A stretch of 64,000 bases of DNA from Actinomycetota bacterium (GTDB taxonomy: Bacteria; Actinomycetota; Actinomycetes; Nanopelagicales; Nanopelagicaceae): positions 46,430-110,429 of the forward strand of contig WLKQ01000001.1 in assembly GCA_009701185.1 (NCBI GenBank). Direction: 5' to 3'. Each line of letters starts with the position of its first letter. Positions within the stretch are counted from its first letter, which is position 1. Shown here piece after piece: positions 27,784-36,663 of the stretch. Below the pieces are notes generated by a model, which saw only the letters and a program-made list of their open reading frames with translations, did no database searches and was not told where the DNA came from. Both the position numbers and the translations under genes were made by a program.

Positions 27784-29252
27784 TCAGTGAGTAAGCGAAC
27801 TCCAAAACCTGTTCCACCCTTTGGATTTTCACCAGCATCAACTTCGCTACGCCCTGTACCAGCAATATCTAGGTGAACCCATCTACGGTTGCCGGCAAAG
27901 TGTTCTAAAAATAGCGCTGCGGTAACCGAACCGGCAGAGAAGGCACCTTTCTTAGCGTTATGGTTAAAATCTGCAATGTCACTAACAAGGGCTACTTTGT
28001 AATCATCGATAAGTGGCATATGCCAAACGCGATCTCCAGATTTTTCGCCAGCTTGTGATAGCTGCTGTGCAAGTTTTTCGTCGCGTGTGTACATGGCTGC
28101 ATATTGACGACCTAAGCCAATAGTTGCAGATCCTGTTAACGTTGCAATATCTACTAAATAATCTGGATCTAAATGTAGATCGGCATATGCAAGACCATCG
28201 GCAAGAACTAATCGACCCTCAGCATCAGTATCGATGACTTCTACTGTGGTTCCTCCATAGTGCGAGATGACATCACTTGGGCGTTGGGCCGTGCCAGAGA
28301 TAGCATTTTCAGCACACATCATGAGCGCTGTTACTCGAACATGGGGCTGAAGTTCTTCAAGTGCAGTCAAAGTTGCAAGAATTGCAGCCGCACCAGCCAT
28401 GTCTGATTTCATTGGAATCATAAGATCATATGGTCGCTTTAGATTAATTCCACCAGTATCAAAGGTAATTCCTTTACCAACCAAAACTACGTGCGGAAGC
28501 GCACCGTGTGAGGCCTTCTTGCTCCTAGGTGAATAAGAGACTCCAATAAAGCGTGGGCCAGGGTTAGGTGAAGAGTTTCCTACTGCACGTAAGCCACCGA
28601 AATCTTTTAGCTCTTTACCTGCGAGTACTCTAACTTTTAAATCGTTTCCTTTGGCGAACTCTTTCGCTTGTGTAGCCATCCACGCAGGAGTTTTAATATT
28701 AGAAGGCGTGTGAGCCATATTGCGAGCACGCGCAATCGCTTTCGAAATAGTGATAGCAGCATCTACTGTCTCCTTCTTATCTGTAGCAACATAAAAAATA
28801 GGTACATCTGCAGGCTTACCGCTCTTTAGACTCCACAAGTAGGCGCCTAAAGTAAGCGAGATTGCATGTTCACGAATATCATGACTCTTAATCGCACATG
28901 CAGAATAAACACTTACTTTTTTACCACGTACTTTTCGGGCAATAGCAGTTGCTGCAATTCGTAGCGCTGGGGTTGAGGCGTCACCGAGTGATGTTAAATA
29001 CAAGCGATCGGTTTGTGCGTTTTGAGCGCTGACTGGGATTTCAAAAATCTCTGCATTTTTGCCAGTAGGAGAAAAAAATGAGAGTTCATCCACTAAATCA
29101 ATTGCAAATAGTTTTTCAATCTCTGAAATTAAGTTCCCGGGGGCTTGAAATGAAAAATCACCAGATTCGTTTTTAATGAAACCAATTGCGATTGAATCTG
29201 CCGTAATGGCATGAGTCAGGTCTACTGGCGCGCCATAAAGTGTGGATGACAT
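27762..29252 (-). CDS. pepA: Leucyl aminopeptidase
   Basis: M17 family dizinc aminopeptidase, 496 residues, cytosolic and hexameric in the family. The metal and active-site motifs are GKGITFDTGGINLK, MKSDMAGAA and DTDAEGRL, in the expected order in the C-terminal half. It releases N-terminal amino acids during peptide turnover. TAGCCT lies 7 nt before the ATG, so it probably starts a leaderless transcript that runs into the methyltransferase and htrA. Confidence 0.93.
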   Translation of the reverse strand: MSSTLYGAPVDLTHAITADSIAIGFIKNESGDFSFQAPGNLISEIEKLFAIDLVDELSFFSPTGKNAEIFEIPVSAQNAQTDRLYLTSLGDASTPALRIAATAIARKVRGKKVSVYSACAIKSHDIREHAISLTLGAYLWSLKSGKPADVPIFYVATDKKETVDAAITISKAIARARNMAHTPSNIKTPAWMATQAKEFAKGNDLKVRVLAGKELKDFGGLRAVGNSSPNPGPRFIGVSYSPRSKKASHGALPHVVLVGKGITFDTGGINLKRPYDLMIPMKSDMAGAAAILATLTALEELQPHVRVTALMMCAENAISGTAQRPSDVISHYGGTTVEVIDTDAEGRLVLADGLAYADLHLDPDYLVDIATLTGSATIGLGRQYAAMYTRDEKLAQQLSQAGEKSGDRVWHMPLIDDYKVALVSDIADFNHNAKKGAFSAGSVTAALFLEHFAGNRRWVHLDIAGTGRSEVDAGENPKGGTGFGVRLLTEWIMNLS

Positions 29253-29259
29253 GCGTTGA

Positions 29260-29265
29260 AGGCTA
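29260..29265 (-). promoter_or_regulatory. -10 box of leaderless pepA
   Basis: TAGCCT lies 7 nt before the pepA ATG (29252), in the 27-bp gap after the DUF3117 gene. Confidence 0.5.
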
Positions 29266-29279
29266 TCGCCCTGCCTGGA

Positions 29280-29459
29280 TTACTTCTTGACTAAAGCAAC
29301 CGCGGCATGAAGTGCGGCGCTGAGATTATTTGCTTCCTCTGCATTGAGTTCTACGACCAAACGGCCGCCACCTTCTAGAGGGATTCGCATGACTAGGGAG
29401 CGAGCCTCTTTTGTAACCTCCATAGGACCATCACCAGTACGGGGTTTCATGGCTGCCAT
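29280..29459 (-). CDS. DUF3117 small protein (missed by ORF track)
   Basis: 59 residues, one short of the track cut-off. MAAMKPRTGDGPMEVT at the start and RLVVELNAEEA near the middle are the hallmark of this actinobacterial family (Rv1211 type), whose function is unknown. ATG at 29459 has AAGGAG 7 nt upstream; a second in-frame ATG lies three codons later. It lies between the sigma-like gene and pepA. Confidence 0.93.
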   Translation of the reverse strand: MAAMKPRTGDGPMEVTKEARSLVMRIPLEGGGRLVVELNAEEANNLSAALHAAVALVKK

Positions 29460-29546
29460 GGGAAGACTCCTTCGTGCGATGTGTGTGGGGTAAGAGGAGA
29501 AGTATCTCGCATTGTGCGCTTGCGTGGGAAATCGGCCAGGAGGGAT

Positions 29547-29738
29547 TTACAGCCCAAAAATCTGGCTCAAACGCGCCTTTCCAGAGGCAATAACGCCTTC
29601 AACAGCCTGCTCTGGTACCGAAAGTAGCTGAGCGATCTGGTCAGGTGACATCTGCCTGAGGTAATGCATGGTCAGGATAAAGCGCTCCTCTTCTGGCAAC
29701 GCAGCTAATACATCAGCCAGCGTTGAAGGTTCGCTCAT
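29547..29738 (-). CDS. Orphan sigma-70 region 4-like protein
   Basis: 63 residues. ALPEEERFILTMHYLRQMSPDQIAQLL followed by a second helix looks like sigma region 4.2 of ECF factors, the helix-turn-helix that reads the -35 box and touches the RNA polymerase beta flap. Region 2 is absent and there is no room for it: the frame opens at ATG 29738, 46 bp after the SRPBCC stop. It cannot act as a full sigma factor. It may be a small regulator or a reduced factor. TAACCT 6 nt upstream suggests a separate leaderless transcript. Confidence 0.72.
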   Translation of the reverse strand: MSEPSTLADVLAALPEEERFILTMHYLRQMSPDQIAQLLSVPEQAVEGVIASGKARLSQIFGL

Positions 29739-29744
29739 ACTCCA

Positions 29745-29750
29745 AGGTTA
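29745..29750 (-). promoter_or_regulatory. -10 box of leaderless sigma-like gene
   Basis: TAACCT ends 6 nt before the ATG at 29738. Confidence 0.45.
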
Positions 29751-29784
29751 CTGGCATTGCCCTTCTGGACGGCTCACCCTTGAT

Positions 29785-30210
29785 TTAGCGGAATGTTCGA
29801 GCAAACCTAAAGAGAGAGATTCGAACGCCACTATAGAGTCCTGGCAATAGCGCTAAGAAAATCAAGCGTGGAGCGATTATTTCCTCTGACCAATTAAAAC
29901 GTGTTGTTGTAGCACTTGTTGCGACTAATTCAAACCTTCCGGTCCCTTTAATAATTGATCCGGTGTGAATTACATCAGCGCTATAAGGTGGATCCCACGA
30001 TGTCACGCGCATAACATCTAATATTCCAAGTTTTCCAAAACCCGTTAAAGCTTCAATCTCTGTTCCGACACCTTCTCTAATTTCAGAAGTCACCCAAATC
30101 TTTGTTGCCAACATCCAGTCTCCTTGGCGCTCCCACGCTGAGAGCTCATCCCAAACTCTTTGTACTGGTGCATTAATAATAATTGAAATAGCAATGTGAT
30201 TACTTGTCAT
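29785..30210 (-). CDS. SRPBCC (START-like) family protein
   Basis: 141 residues from ATG 30210; the track start 10 codons earlier is inside the LOG gene. INAPVQRVWDELSAWERQGDWM is the usual first strand-helix of polyketide-cyclase-like SRPBCC proteins, which hold a hydrophobic ligand in a helix-grip fold. The last 20 residues contain LIFLALLPGLYSGVRISL. Ligand unknown. It overlaps the LOG gene by 11 nt, so the two are probably co-translated. Confidence 0.78.
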   Translation of the reverse strand: MTSNHIAISIIINAPVQRVWDELSAWERQGDWMLATKIWVTSEIREGVGTEIEALTGFGKLGILDVMRVTSWDPPYSADVIHTGSIIKGTGRFELVATSATTTRFNWSEEIIAPRLIFLALLPGLYSGVRISLFRFARTFR

Positions 30211-30739
30211 TTTTACAAGCAGCCAATGCATCGTCGACATTTGTAGTCCAAGTGATCAATTCACGCATTCCTGGCTTAATAAAGTTTTCACTCTCAAGAT
30301 GAATAACTAATTCATGCAGCGGTCCATAAAGTCCAAATGGATCTAGAATGACTACTGGCTTTTTGTGAAACTTTAAATAACGTCCAACCCAGATTTCAAA
30401 AAACTCTTCTAAAGTTCCTGCTCCACCGGGCAAAGTGATAAAAGCATCAGAAATATCTGTGATCATTGCTTTGCGCTCGCCCATAGTTTCAACAATGTGT
30501 AACTCATCATTGTCGTGATCTGCAAACTCAATATCAACTAATGCTTGTGGAATGACTCCTACAGTCTTGCCACCAACTGCACGTGCACCTCGAGAAATAG
30601 CACCCATCATAGAAATGTGACCGCCACCTGTAATAAGTTCCCAGGATTGACGTCCGATACCTTCTCCCAGTTGGTAGGCAAGATCAACATATTTAGGGTC
30701 GATGGTCGCAGATGAGGAGCAAAAAACACCTATACGCAT
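30200..30739 (-). CDS. LOG family nucleotide phosphoribohydrolase
   Basis: 179 residues from ATG 30739; 47 residues of the track ORF upstream belong to the dapD side. The lysine-decarboxylase-like fold shows PGGAGTLEEFFE, the catalytic motif of LOG enzymes that cleave AMP or cytokinin ribotides to base and ribose 5-phosphate. Rv1205 is the Mycobacterium counterpart near dapD. Both this gene and dapD look leaderless and are divergent across 30 bp. Confidence 0.88.
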   Translation of the reverse strand: MRIGVFCSSSATIDPKYVDLAYQLGEGIGRQSWELITGGGHISMMGAISRGARAVGGKTVGVIPQALVDIEFADHDNDELHIVETMGERKAMITDISDAFITLPGGAGTLEEFFEIWVGRYLKFHKKPVVILDPFGLYGPLHELVIHLESENFIKPGMRELITWTTNVDDALAACKNDK

Positions 30740-30746
30740 GCCCGCA

Positions 30747-30763
30747 AGGATAGGGGTTAGGCT
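30747..30763. promoter_or_regulatory. Divergent -10 boxes between LOG gene and dapD
   Basis: Minus-strand TATCCT (30747-30752) is 7 nt before the LOG ATG; plus-strand TAGGCT (30758-30763) is 6 nt before the dapD ATG. Both genes appear leaderless within a 30-bp gap. Confidence 0.5.
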
Positions 30764-30769
30764 TAGCCC

Positions 30770-31687
30770 ATGACGACTATCGCTTCTGGCCACGCAATTG
30801 CAACGTATGCACATGGAAAACTTCTGGATGCCTGGTTTCCACAACCGGCTCTGAGTCCACTTACCGCAGACGTTCCTCAAGGCTTAGCTGAACTTGTCGG
30901 GGTTGATAACGCGCGAGGCGTGAGCCGAGAATTAGCAAGCATTGAAATAAATCTCTCTGATGCTCCAACGTCAGCACTAGATGCCTATCTTCGCCTGCAC
31001 TTACTCTCCCATCGTTTAATTAAGCCACATGGTGCTTCACTTGATGGCGTCTTTGGATTACTAAGCAACGTTGTATGGACATCTGCTGGTCCCTGTGCGA
31101 TTGAAGATTTTGAAATGACTCGTGCCCGGCTAAAAGCTCAACATGGCCACGTTACGGTTTATTCAGTCGATAAGTTTCCCCGAATGGTTGATTATGTAAT
31201 TCCAAGTGGTGTCCGCATTGCAGATGCTGATCGCGTGCGCTTAGGTGCACATCTTGCATCTGGTACCACTGTCATGCACGAGGGCTTTGTTAACTTTAAT
31301 GCTGGAACTCTTGGTGCATCGATGGTTGAAGGACGAATCTCTGCCGGAGTTGTCGTTGGGGATGGAACCGATGTTGGTGGTGGTGCATCAATTATGGGAA
31401 CCCTTAGCGGTGGCGGTAAAGAAGTAATCTCAATCGGAGAAAAATCTCTGCTTGGCGCAAACTCTGGATGCGGAATATCTCTTGGAGATAACTGCGTCAT
31501 TGAGGCAGGAACTTACATCACTGCCGCATCCAAACTTCGACTTCCCGATGGTGAAATCGTTAAGGCAGCAACATTGTCAGGTGCCAGTAACCTGCTATTT
31601 CGTCGAAACTCTGTTGATGGGGCGTTAGAAGTTGTGAGCCGTACCGGCACGTGGGGTGGACTTAATTCAATTCTGCACTCGAACTAA
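30770..31687 (+). CDS. dapD: Tetrahydrodipicolinate N-succinyltransferase
   Basis: 305 residues, the actinobacterial long type (Rv1201c). It succinylates tetrahydrodipicolinate on the way to lysine and peptidoglycan diaminopimelate. The central and C-terminal parts are hexapeptide-like repeats of a left-handed beta helix (GVRIADADRVRLGAHLASG, MVEGRISAGVVVGDG, GANSGCGISLGDNCVIEAG). With dapC in this window it covers two successive steps. Its last 21 bp overlap the convergent SpoIID-like gene. Confidence 0.93.
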   Translation: MTTIASGHAIATYAHGKLLDAWFPQPALSPLTADVPQGLAELVGVDNARGVSRELASIEINLSDAPTSALDAYLRLHLLSHRLIKPHGASLDGVFGLLSNVVWTSAGPCAIEDFEMTRARLKAQHGHVTVYSVDKFPRMVDYVIPSGVRIADADRVRLGAHLASGTTVMHEGFVNFNAGTLGASMVEGRISAGVVVGDGTDVGGGASIMGTLSGGGKEVISIGEKSLLGANSGCGISLGDNCVIEAGTYITAASKLRLPDGEIVKAATLSGASNLLFRRNSVDGALEVVSRTGTWGGLNSILHSN

Positions 31688-32899
31688 GGTAAACCACGCA
31701 GAAGGAATTTTAGTTCGGCTTCTGAAAGTCTCTCCGCGCAATACCGCTTTTACTCCAGCACTAGAAGTTGCTTGAATCTGGGCAACTGTGCCACTTTCGT
31801 TGTTACCTAAGATATCCAGATTTACAACGTCCTGTAATTGAAAAGCAGCAGCAATTAACGCTTGGGATACTTCGCGGTCCCACACAACAAAGCGAGGATT
31901 CAAGGCGATATCGAGTGAGCCCGGATCATCAACAACGTGAGTGAAGGTTCTCTCACTCCCCCATGCGTTGAGCGCTGATTCTGTTTTACCACCCGAGGAT
32001 GAGAAAAAGTAAGCCGTAATGGGTTGTGAATTTTGAGTGATTGTTAGTCCGGCAGTCCGCGTCACCGTTTCTTTCCAAATAATTCCATATTTCTTTTCAA
32101 TCTCTTTGGCATATCCCAAGAAAGTTTGGTCCGTAATTTCTCCGTACAGATCGCAATCACATGCACTTCTATAGTTACCAGCCTTACTAAATGCATAGGT
32201 TCGTGAAGCAATTGCTTGAGCTTCTAGCGCAGCAACTGGCCAATATGAAGGCATCTCACTTACGCCCCATAGGTACTCATCGGCAAGACGAACAGAGTTT
32301 GTAATTTCTAGACGGTAACCGGACGGGCTTTTAACTGCTTTAATTTGCATCTGGCCATATCGATACTTCTGTGTTGCGCCCGAATGATTAACCGAAATTA
32401 GTGTATCTGCACCTTGTAAATATCTAGTTCCACTCCAGCGAACCGTGAAAACTTTATTTCTATTGAATACTTGAATAGATTTTCCAATTTTTACTTGTGG
32501 GCTCACCGTAGAACCAATAATTGAAAATGTTATGGAATCGGCCTTGGTATTGAGGGGTGTTGAGATTTGATCGCCGAGGTCACCCTGAAAGATTTGTAAC
32601 GGGCTATCTTTGGTTGAGCTTGAGAATTTTGCAGAAGCGAGTAAATGCCCGATATTTACGCGTAAAATCTTTGAATCATCCAGTTTTTCAATTTCTACAT
32701 CTTTATAGTAGTACTTCAGAATTTCCTCTGATGTATGGCCCGCCAGCGCCAGAGACCGAGCGCCCATCTGGCTCAAGCCAACGCCATGTCCATAACCAGA
32801 GCCATGAAAAAAGAAAGAGGCCGGGGAATCTGCATTAGCCTGCGTAACAAAAGTAAAAGTTAAGAGCAGTAAAATAGAGATGCTTTTAAAAATCCTCAT
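31667..32899 (-). CDS. Secreted SpoIID/LytB domain protein
   Basis: 410 residues with a cleavable-looking signal peptide (about 4-23, ending ANA). GSGYGHGVGLSQMGA sits at the N-terminus of the mature protein and ASRTYAFSKA with SSSGGKTESALNAWG are typical of SpoIID/LytB domains, which cut glycan strands of peptidoglycan or modulate autolysins. Nothing here suggests sporulation. It overlaps the Wzt gene by 14 bp, placing it with surface-polysaccharide export. Confidence 0.86.
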   Translation of the reverse strand: MRIFKSISILLLLTFTFVTQANADSPASFFFHGSGYGHGVGLSQMGARSLALAGHTSEEILKYYYKDVEIEKLDDSKILRVNIGHLLASAKFSSSTKDSPLQIFQGDLGDQISTPLNTKADSITFSIIGSTVSPQVKIGKSIQVFNRNKVFTVRWSGTRYLQGADTLISVNHSGATQKYRYGQMQIKAVKSPSGYRLEITNSVRLADEYLWGVSEMPSYWPVAALEAQAIASRTYAFSKAGNYRSACDCDLYGEITDQTFLGYAKEIEKKYGIIWKETVTRTAGLTITQNSQPITAYFFSSSGGKTESALNAWGSERTFTHVVDDPGSLDIALNPRFVVWDREVSQALIAAAFQLQDVVNLDILGNNESGTVAQIQATSSAGVKAVLRGETFRSRTKIPSAWFTLVRVQN

Positions 32900-33683
32900 C
32901 GATAACTGCGCTCTTTCCGACCTTTAAAAACTCTTGGTATGCATCTATCACCACATTGGGTTCACCACGCTGAATGACTTTCCCTTTATGGATCCACACA
33001 ACATCGTTACAAACATCTCTCAAGGTTGCCATCGCATGGCTTACCAAAATAAGCGCACGATCGTCACTGCGTAATTCCTTAATTCGATTGAGTGACTTCT
33101 CTTTAAATTTTGCATCTCCGGTGCTCAAGGCTTCATCAATAATTAAGATATCTGGCCGCACTGTTGCTGCGACAGAAAATGCAAGGCGAGCAAACATTCC
33201 AGATGAATAAGTACGCATCGGCGCATCTATAGCATCGCCTAGCTCAGAAAACTCTGCGATCTCAGCAAAGCTATTTTCAATCTCTTCGCGCCTCATTCCG
33301 GCTGCAAGTCCACCTAAAAATACATTGTCACGACCAGACATTGATGGGTTAAATCCAACACCTAAGGCGAGCAAGGTACTAACACTTCCATGAACTTCAA
33401 TTCGACCTTGCGAAGGTGGAAGAATTCCAGCGATGACGCGCATAAGCGTTGATTTACCTGCACCATTGCTGCCAATCACACCAAGCACCTGACCATATTC
33501 GACATCTAAATTCACGTTATCTAGCGCGCGTATAACTCGTGTCTGTTTTCCACCTCCACCAAGGGCTTTTACTCGCGCTTTAAGCGTGGGTCTGCGATCA
33601 ATTGCGGTGGTGTACGTGAGACCAAGACCACGCACCGATACTGCAATTTCACTGGTCTTATGTGAGTTAGAGACGGACGGCAA
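32886..33683 (-). CDS. wzt: Polysaccharide ABC exporter ATPase (Wzt-like)
   Basis: About 265 residues: Walker A GSNGAGKST, signature YSSGM, Walker B ILIIDEAL and the H-loop VSHAM. Closest type is the ATPase of ABC-2 exporters for O-antigen, teichoic acid or galactan chains. The extra C-terminal sugar-binding domain of some Wzt proteins is missing. The start is uncertain: I favour TTG 33683, with GGGAG 6-7 nt upstream, overlapping the permease 3' end by 17 bp; the track start at 33734 lies deeper inside the permease gene. Confidence 0.86.
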   Translation of the reverse strand: MPSVSNSHKTSEIAVSVRGLGLTYTTAIDRRPTLKARVKALGGGGKQTRVIRALDNVNLDVEYGQVLGVIGSNGAGKSTLMRVIAGILPPSQGRIEVHGSVSTLLALGVGFNPSMSGRDNVFLGGLAAGMRREEIENSFAEIAEFSELGDAIDAPMRTYSSGMFARLAFSVAATVRPDILIIDEALSTGDAKFKEKSLNRIKELRSDDRALILVSHAMATLRDVCNDVVWIHKGKVIQRGEPNVVIDAYQEFLKVGKSAVIDEDF

Positions 33684-34494
33684 ATTCGCGCTCCCTTGAT
33701 AAGAAAAAGTAAGAACCAATAATAAATATTCCAACTGCCCATGCTAAGCCTTGAAGGACGCTGCTGGTTTGTGGTGCTTGACCATGCACCATCGTGCGTG
33801 ACCAACTGTCCAAGATCGGAAAGAGTGGATTAAAAACTTCTAGTGCGCGAATATTGGACTTTAACGACGAAGCTTCATAAAGGATTGGTGACAAGTACAA
33901 AAGTGTCCGTGTCATATAAGGCAAGAAACTTGCGATATCTCGAAAATAAACGTTTATGCACGATATCGTGATTGCCAATCCAAGCGCCAAAAGAATTGAA
34001 ATACCTAAAATAGGGATTGCCCACAACATTTCCCATGTAAATGACAATCCGACACATACTCGAATCACGATAAATACGATAAGAGTTGGAAGAAACTTAA
34101 AGATTGCAATAACAACAGCAGAAATAGGCAACATGATTCTAGGAAAAGCAGTATTAAGAATTAAACGCTGGCCAGCAGTGATGGACTTGACTCCACCCGT
34201 TAACGAGTTGGCGATTAAATAAAACAGAAAGAGCGTGGCCGTAAGATGGGCATATCGAGTGCTATCTGATGAACCTTGAATAATCACAATCAACAAGTAA
34301 TACACGGCCGAAAGCAATAAGGGGTTTAGCACTAGCCACAACTGTCCAAAAACAGAATCAAAGTGCTGCTCTCTAAGCTCTGACCGAGAGTATTCTGAGA
34401 TAAAAGTCCGACGCCCCCACAAAGATTTCCAATAGCGTTTAAGCGGTGGCAGACCAGCCCTAAAGGGCTCATAAACCTGAAGTGGGGCGTTCAC
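33667..34494 (-). CDS. wzm: Polysaccharide ABC exporter permease (Wzm-like)
   Basis: 275 residues, ABC-2 membrane domain with about six helices; RREFISEYSRSEL-like N-terminal amphipathic segment (FISEYSRSELREQ), VFGQLWLVLNPLL and YLSPILYE are typical. It pairs with the Wzt ATPase to move lipid-linked glycan chains across the membrane. It overlaps the glycosyltransferase gene upstream by 4 nt, so glycan synthesis and export are encoded as one unit. Confidence 0.88.
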   Translation of the reverse strand: MNAPLQVYEPFRAGLPPLKRYWKSLWGRRTFISEYSRSELREQHFDSVFGQLWLVLNPLLLSAVYYLLIVIIQGSSDSTRYAHLTATLFLFYLIANSLTGGVKSITAGQRLILNTAFPRIMLPISAVVIAIFKFLPTLIVFIVIRVCVGLSFTWEMLWAIPILGISILLALGLAITISCINVYFRDIASFLPYMTRTLLYLSPILYEASSLKSNIRALEVFNPLFPILDSWSRTMVHGQAPQTSSVLQGLAWAVGIFIIGSYFFLSREREFAVRL

Positions 34495-35501
34495 GGTCGC
34501 AAGGCTACCTTAGGAGCAAGTGACTTCGGCGAAGTAAGAAAGCCAGTCCCCCAGGAAAAATGCATTGTCAGAAGAATAAGCGGCATTGCAACAAATTCGC
34601 TTATGGATTCTGAGATTTTAAAAGATGCAATCAGAATAAATAAGCCATATATAAGTGCAGGTACTAGAAAAATCGTGCCGAAATTTAACCCAATAACTAG
34701 CGATGTAAGTGTGGCTAATACTGTAAAAGGTGGAGCTAAATATCTGTAGTTGATTGTTCCTTCATGTCGACGGGAAACAACACGTCTCCATCGACCATAT
34801 TCAAAATACTGCTTAGCGAGCGCTTTCACTGTTGAACGTGGTCTATATGTAACTACTAATCGTGGATCGAAATAAACTACGCCACCGGCTGCCCGTAAAC
34901 GAAAATTGAGTTCCCAATCTTGTGCTCGAGTGAATCGTTCATCAAAACCACCCGCTGCATTCAATGCTTCTTTTCTAAACACCCCTAAATAGACGGTATC
35001 CACCTCGCCTGCCAAGCCACCAGTATGAAAGCGAGATGCTCCAACTCCTAAGGGGCTTCGCATCGCACGCGCAACTGCACATTCAAAAATACTTTCTCCT
35101 ACGGCAGCCATAACGCCACCAACATTTACAGCTCCGGTTTCATTTAAAACTTCAAAAGCTAGTGATAAATAATTCTTTGGAATCTGCGCGTGCCCATCGA
35201 CGCGAGCAATTACCGCAAACTGGGAGGCTGCAACGGCAATATTGAGTCCGGCTGCCGTGCGACCAGTGGGGTTGTGAACAACCACAACACGAGGATCTTT
35301 TCTTGAGAGATTTCTAGCAATCTCCTCAGTCCCATCGTGCGATGGCCCGATAGCCAGAATAATCTCAATAGCCCCATCAAAGTCTGACTCTACAATTGCA
35401 TTCACAGCCGACTCTAAATACTTGGCCTCATTGAGAACCGGCAAGATAACCGAGATTTCTCGCCGCGGTGAGCCAAATAACTCATTTGCTGATGTCGTCA
35501 T
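34491..35501 (-). CDS. Family 2 glycosyltransferase
   Basis: 336 residues. An N-terminal GT-A domain starts ISVILPVLNEAKYL, with the metal-binding RVDGHAQIP and the FTRAQDWELNFRLRAAGG acceptor motif; two or three C-terminal membrane helices (about 255-325) anchor it. It resembles succinoglycan/exopolysaccharide synthases. First gene of the GT - wzm - wzt - SpoIID run. TACGGT lies 9 nt before its ATG, so the leader would be at most a few bases. Confidence 0.85.
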   Translation of the reverse strand: MTTSANELFGSPRREISVILPVLNEAKYLESAVNAIVESDFDGAIEIILAIGPSHDGTEEIARNLSRKDPRVVVVHNPTGRTAAGLNIAVAASQFAVIARVDGHAQIPKNYLSLAFEVLNETGAVNVGGVMAAVGESIFECAVARAMRSPLGVGASRFHTGGLAGEVDTVYLGVFRKEALNAAGGFDERFTRAQDWELNFRLRAAGGVVYFDPRLVVTYRPRSTVKALAKQYFEYGRWRRVVSRRHEGTINYRYLAPPFTVLATLTSLVIGLNFGTIFLVPALIYGLFILIASFKISESISEFVAMPLILLTMHFSWGTGFLTSPKSLAPKVALRP

Positions 35502-35525
35502 AACCCCACCACCGTATCGCTGAAG

Positions 35526-35531
35526 TAGTCT
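35526..35531 (+). promoter_or_regulatory. -10 box of leaderless lytR/LCP gene
   Basis: TAGTCT ends 6 nt before the GTG at 35538, in the 36-bp gap to the divergent glycosyltransferase. Confidence 0.5.
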
Positions 35532-35537
35532 TCGCCT

Positions 35538-36653
35538 GTGAAAGCGACGCGACCTATTCGAATTATTACATCACTGTCTATCGCCATCGTCGCAATTTCG
35601 GCAATTTCTTGGCTCGGACTTGGCCGAGTCAGCGGAGCCATTAATCGAATCGATGTTTTTGGCTCACTGACTGATCGCCCAGATAAACCAAATAAAGCAC
35701 TGAACTATCTACTTGTTGGTTCTGATACTCGCGTCGGGCTAACTAAAGAACAGTCCAAACTCTTGCGTGTGGGAACGACTAAGAGTGCAGCTGGCGCACG
35801 ATCTGACACGATGCTACTTATTCATATAAGTAAATCGCGCGACAAAGCAACCATCATTTCAATCCCACGAGATTCACTTGTGACTATTCCTGAACATCAA
35901 TCATCTTTATATAAAGATCGAACTGTTGCAGCAGGTCACGGAAAGATAAATGCAGCTTACGCGTGGGGTGGGGCACCATTACTTATTCAGACTATTGAGC
36001 AAGAAACTGGTATTCGTATAGATCACTATATTGAGATTGGTTTTGCGGGATTTGCCGGCATGGTTGACGCACTAGGTGGAATTCAAGTGTGTACTAAGAA
36101 AAACATCAACGATCCAAATAGCCACTTAATTTTAGAAGCCGGTATCCATACTCTTGATGGCGTCGAAGCACTTAAATATGTTCGTACACGTGATTTTGAT
36201 GGCATGGGCGATCTTGGACGAATGCAGCGCCAGCAACAATTTATGAGTGCAGTTTTGCGAAAAGTTACAAGTACTGGCGTTTTATTGAATCCAATTAAGT
36301 TAGTGAACTTCTTTAATGCGGCAATCGCGACAGTTCAAACAGATTCTCAACTAAACCGAAGCGATCTGATCACTTTGGCTAAACAACTAAAGAATCTTTC
36401 TGCAAGTAAGGTGCGCACCCTGACGATTCCTCTCGGAAATGCAAATGCGCGGGTTCCAGGATTGGGCTCAGTAGTTACATGGGACGAGGTGTTAGCCCCT
36501 GATCTCTTCAACCGTTTGCGAGAAGACTTACCGCTAGTAGATGAAGTAACGCCTTCGCCATCGGCATCTTCTGATACATCGACCACGCCAACCGTGATTG
36601 ATAAGTTTAAGACTCGTACCGCCGATGAAAATCCTTGCGGCGCACTGAAGTAA
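35538..36653 (+). CDS. LytR-CpsA-Psr (LCP) family glycopolymer ligase
   Basis: 371 residues: N-terminal membrane anchor (about 7-27), then the LCP domain with GSDTRVG, RSDTMLLIHI and SIPRDSLV, whose arginines and aspartates bind a polyprenyl pyrophosphate glycan. LCP proteins join secondary polymers to peptidoglycan. The serine/threonine-rich tail is probably disordered. The divergent glycan export genes and the following UDP-glucose dehydrogenase support this role. Confidence 0.9.
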   Translation: MKATRPIRIITSLSIAIVAISAISWLGLGRVSGAINRIDVFGSLTDRPDKPNKALNYLLVGSDTRVGLTKEQSKLLRVGTTKSAAGARSDTMLLIHISKSRDKATIISIPRDSLVTIPEHQSSLYKDRTVAAGHGKINAAYAWGGAPLLIQTIEQETGIRIDHYIEIGFAGFAGMVDALGGIQVCTKKNINDPNSHLILEAGIHTLDGVEALKYVRTRDFDGMGDLGRMQRQQQFMSAVLRKVTSTGVLLNPIKLVNFFNAAIATVQTDSQLNRSDLITLAKQLKNLSASKVRTLTIPLGNANARVPGLGSVVTWDEVLAPDLFNRLREDLPLVDEVTPSPSASSDTSTTPTVIDKFKTRTADENPCGALK

Positions 36654-36656
36654 ACT
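36651..36656 (+). promoter_or_regulatory. -10 box of leaderless ugd
   Basis: TAAACT overlaps the LCP stop codon and lies 7 nt before the ugd ATG at 36664. Confidence 0.4.
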
Positions 36657-36663
36657 GCCCACT

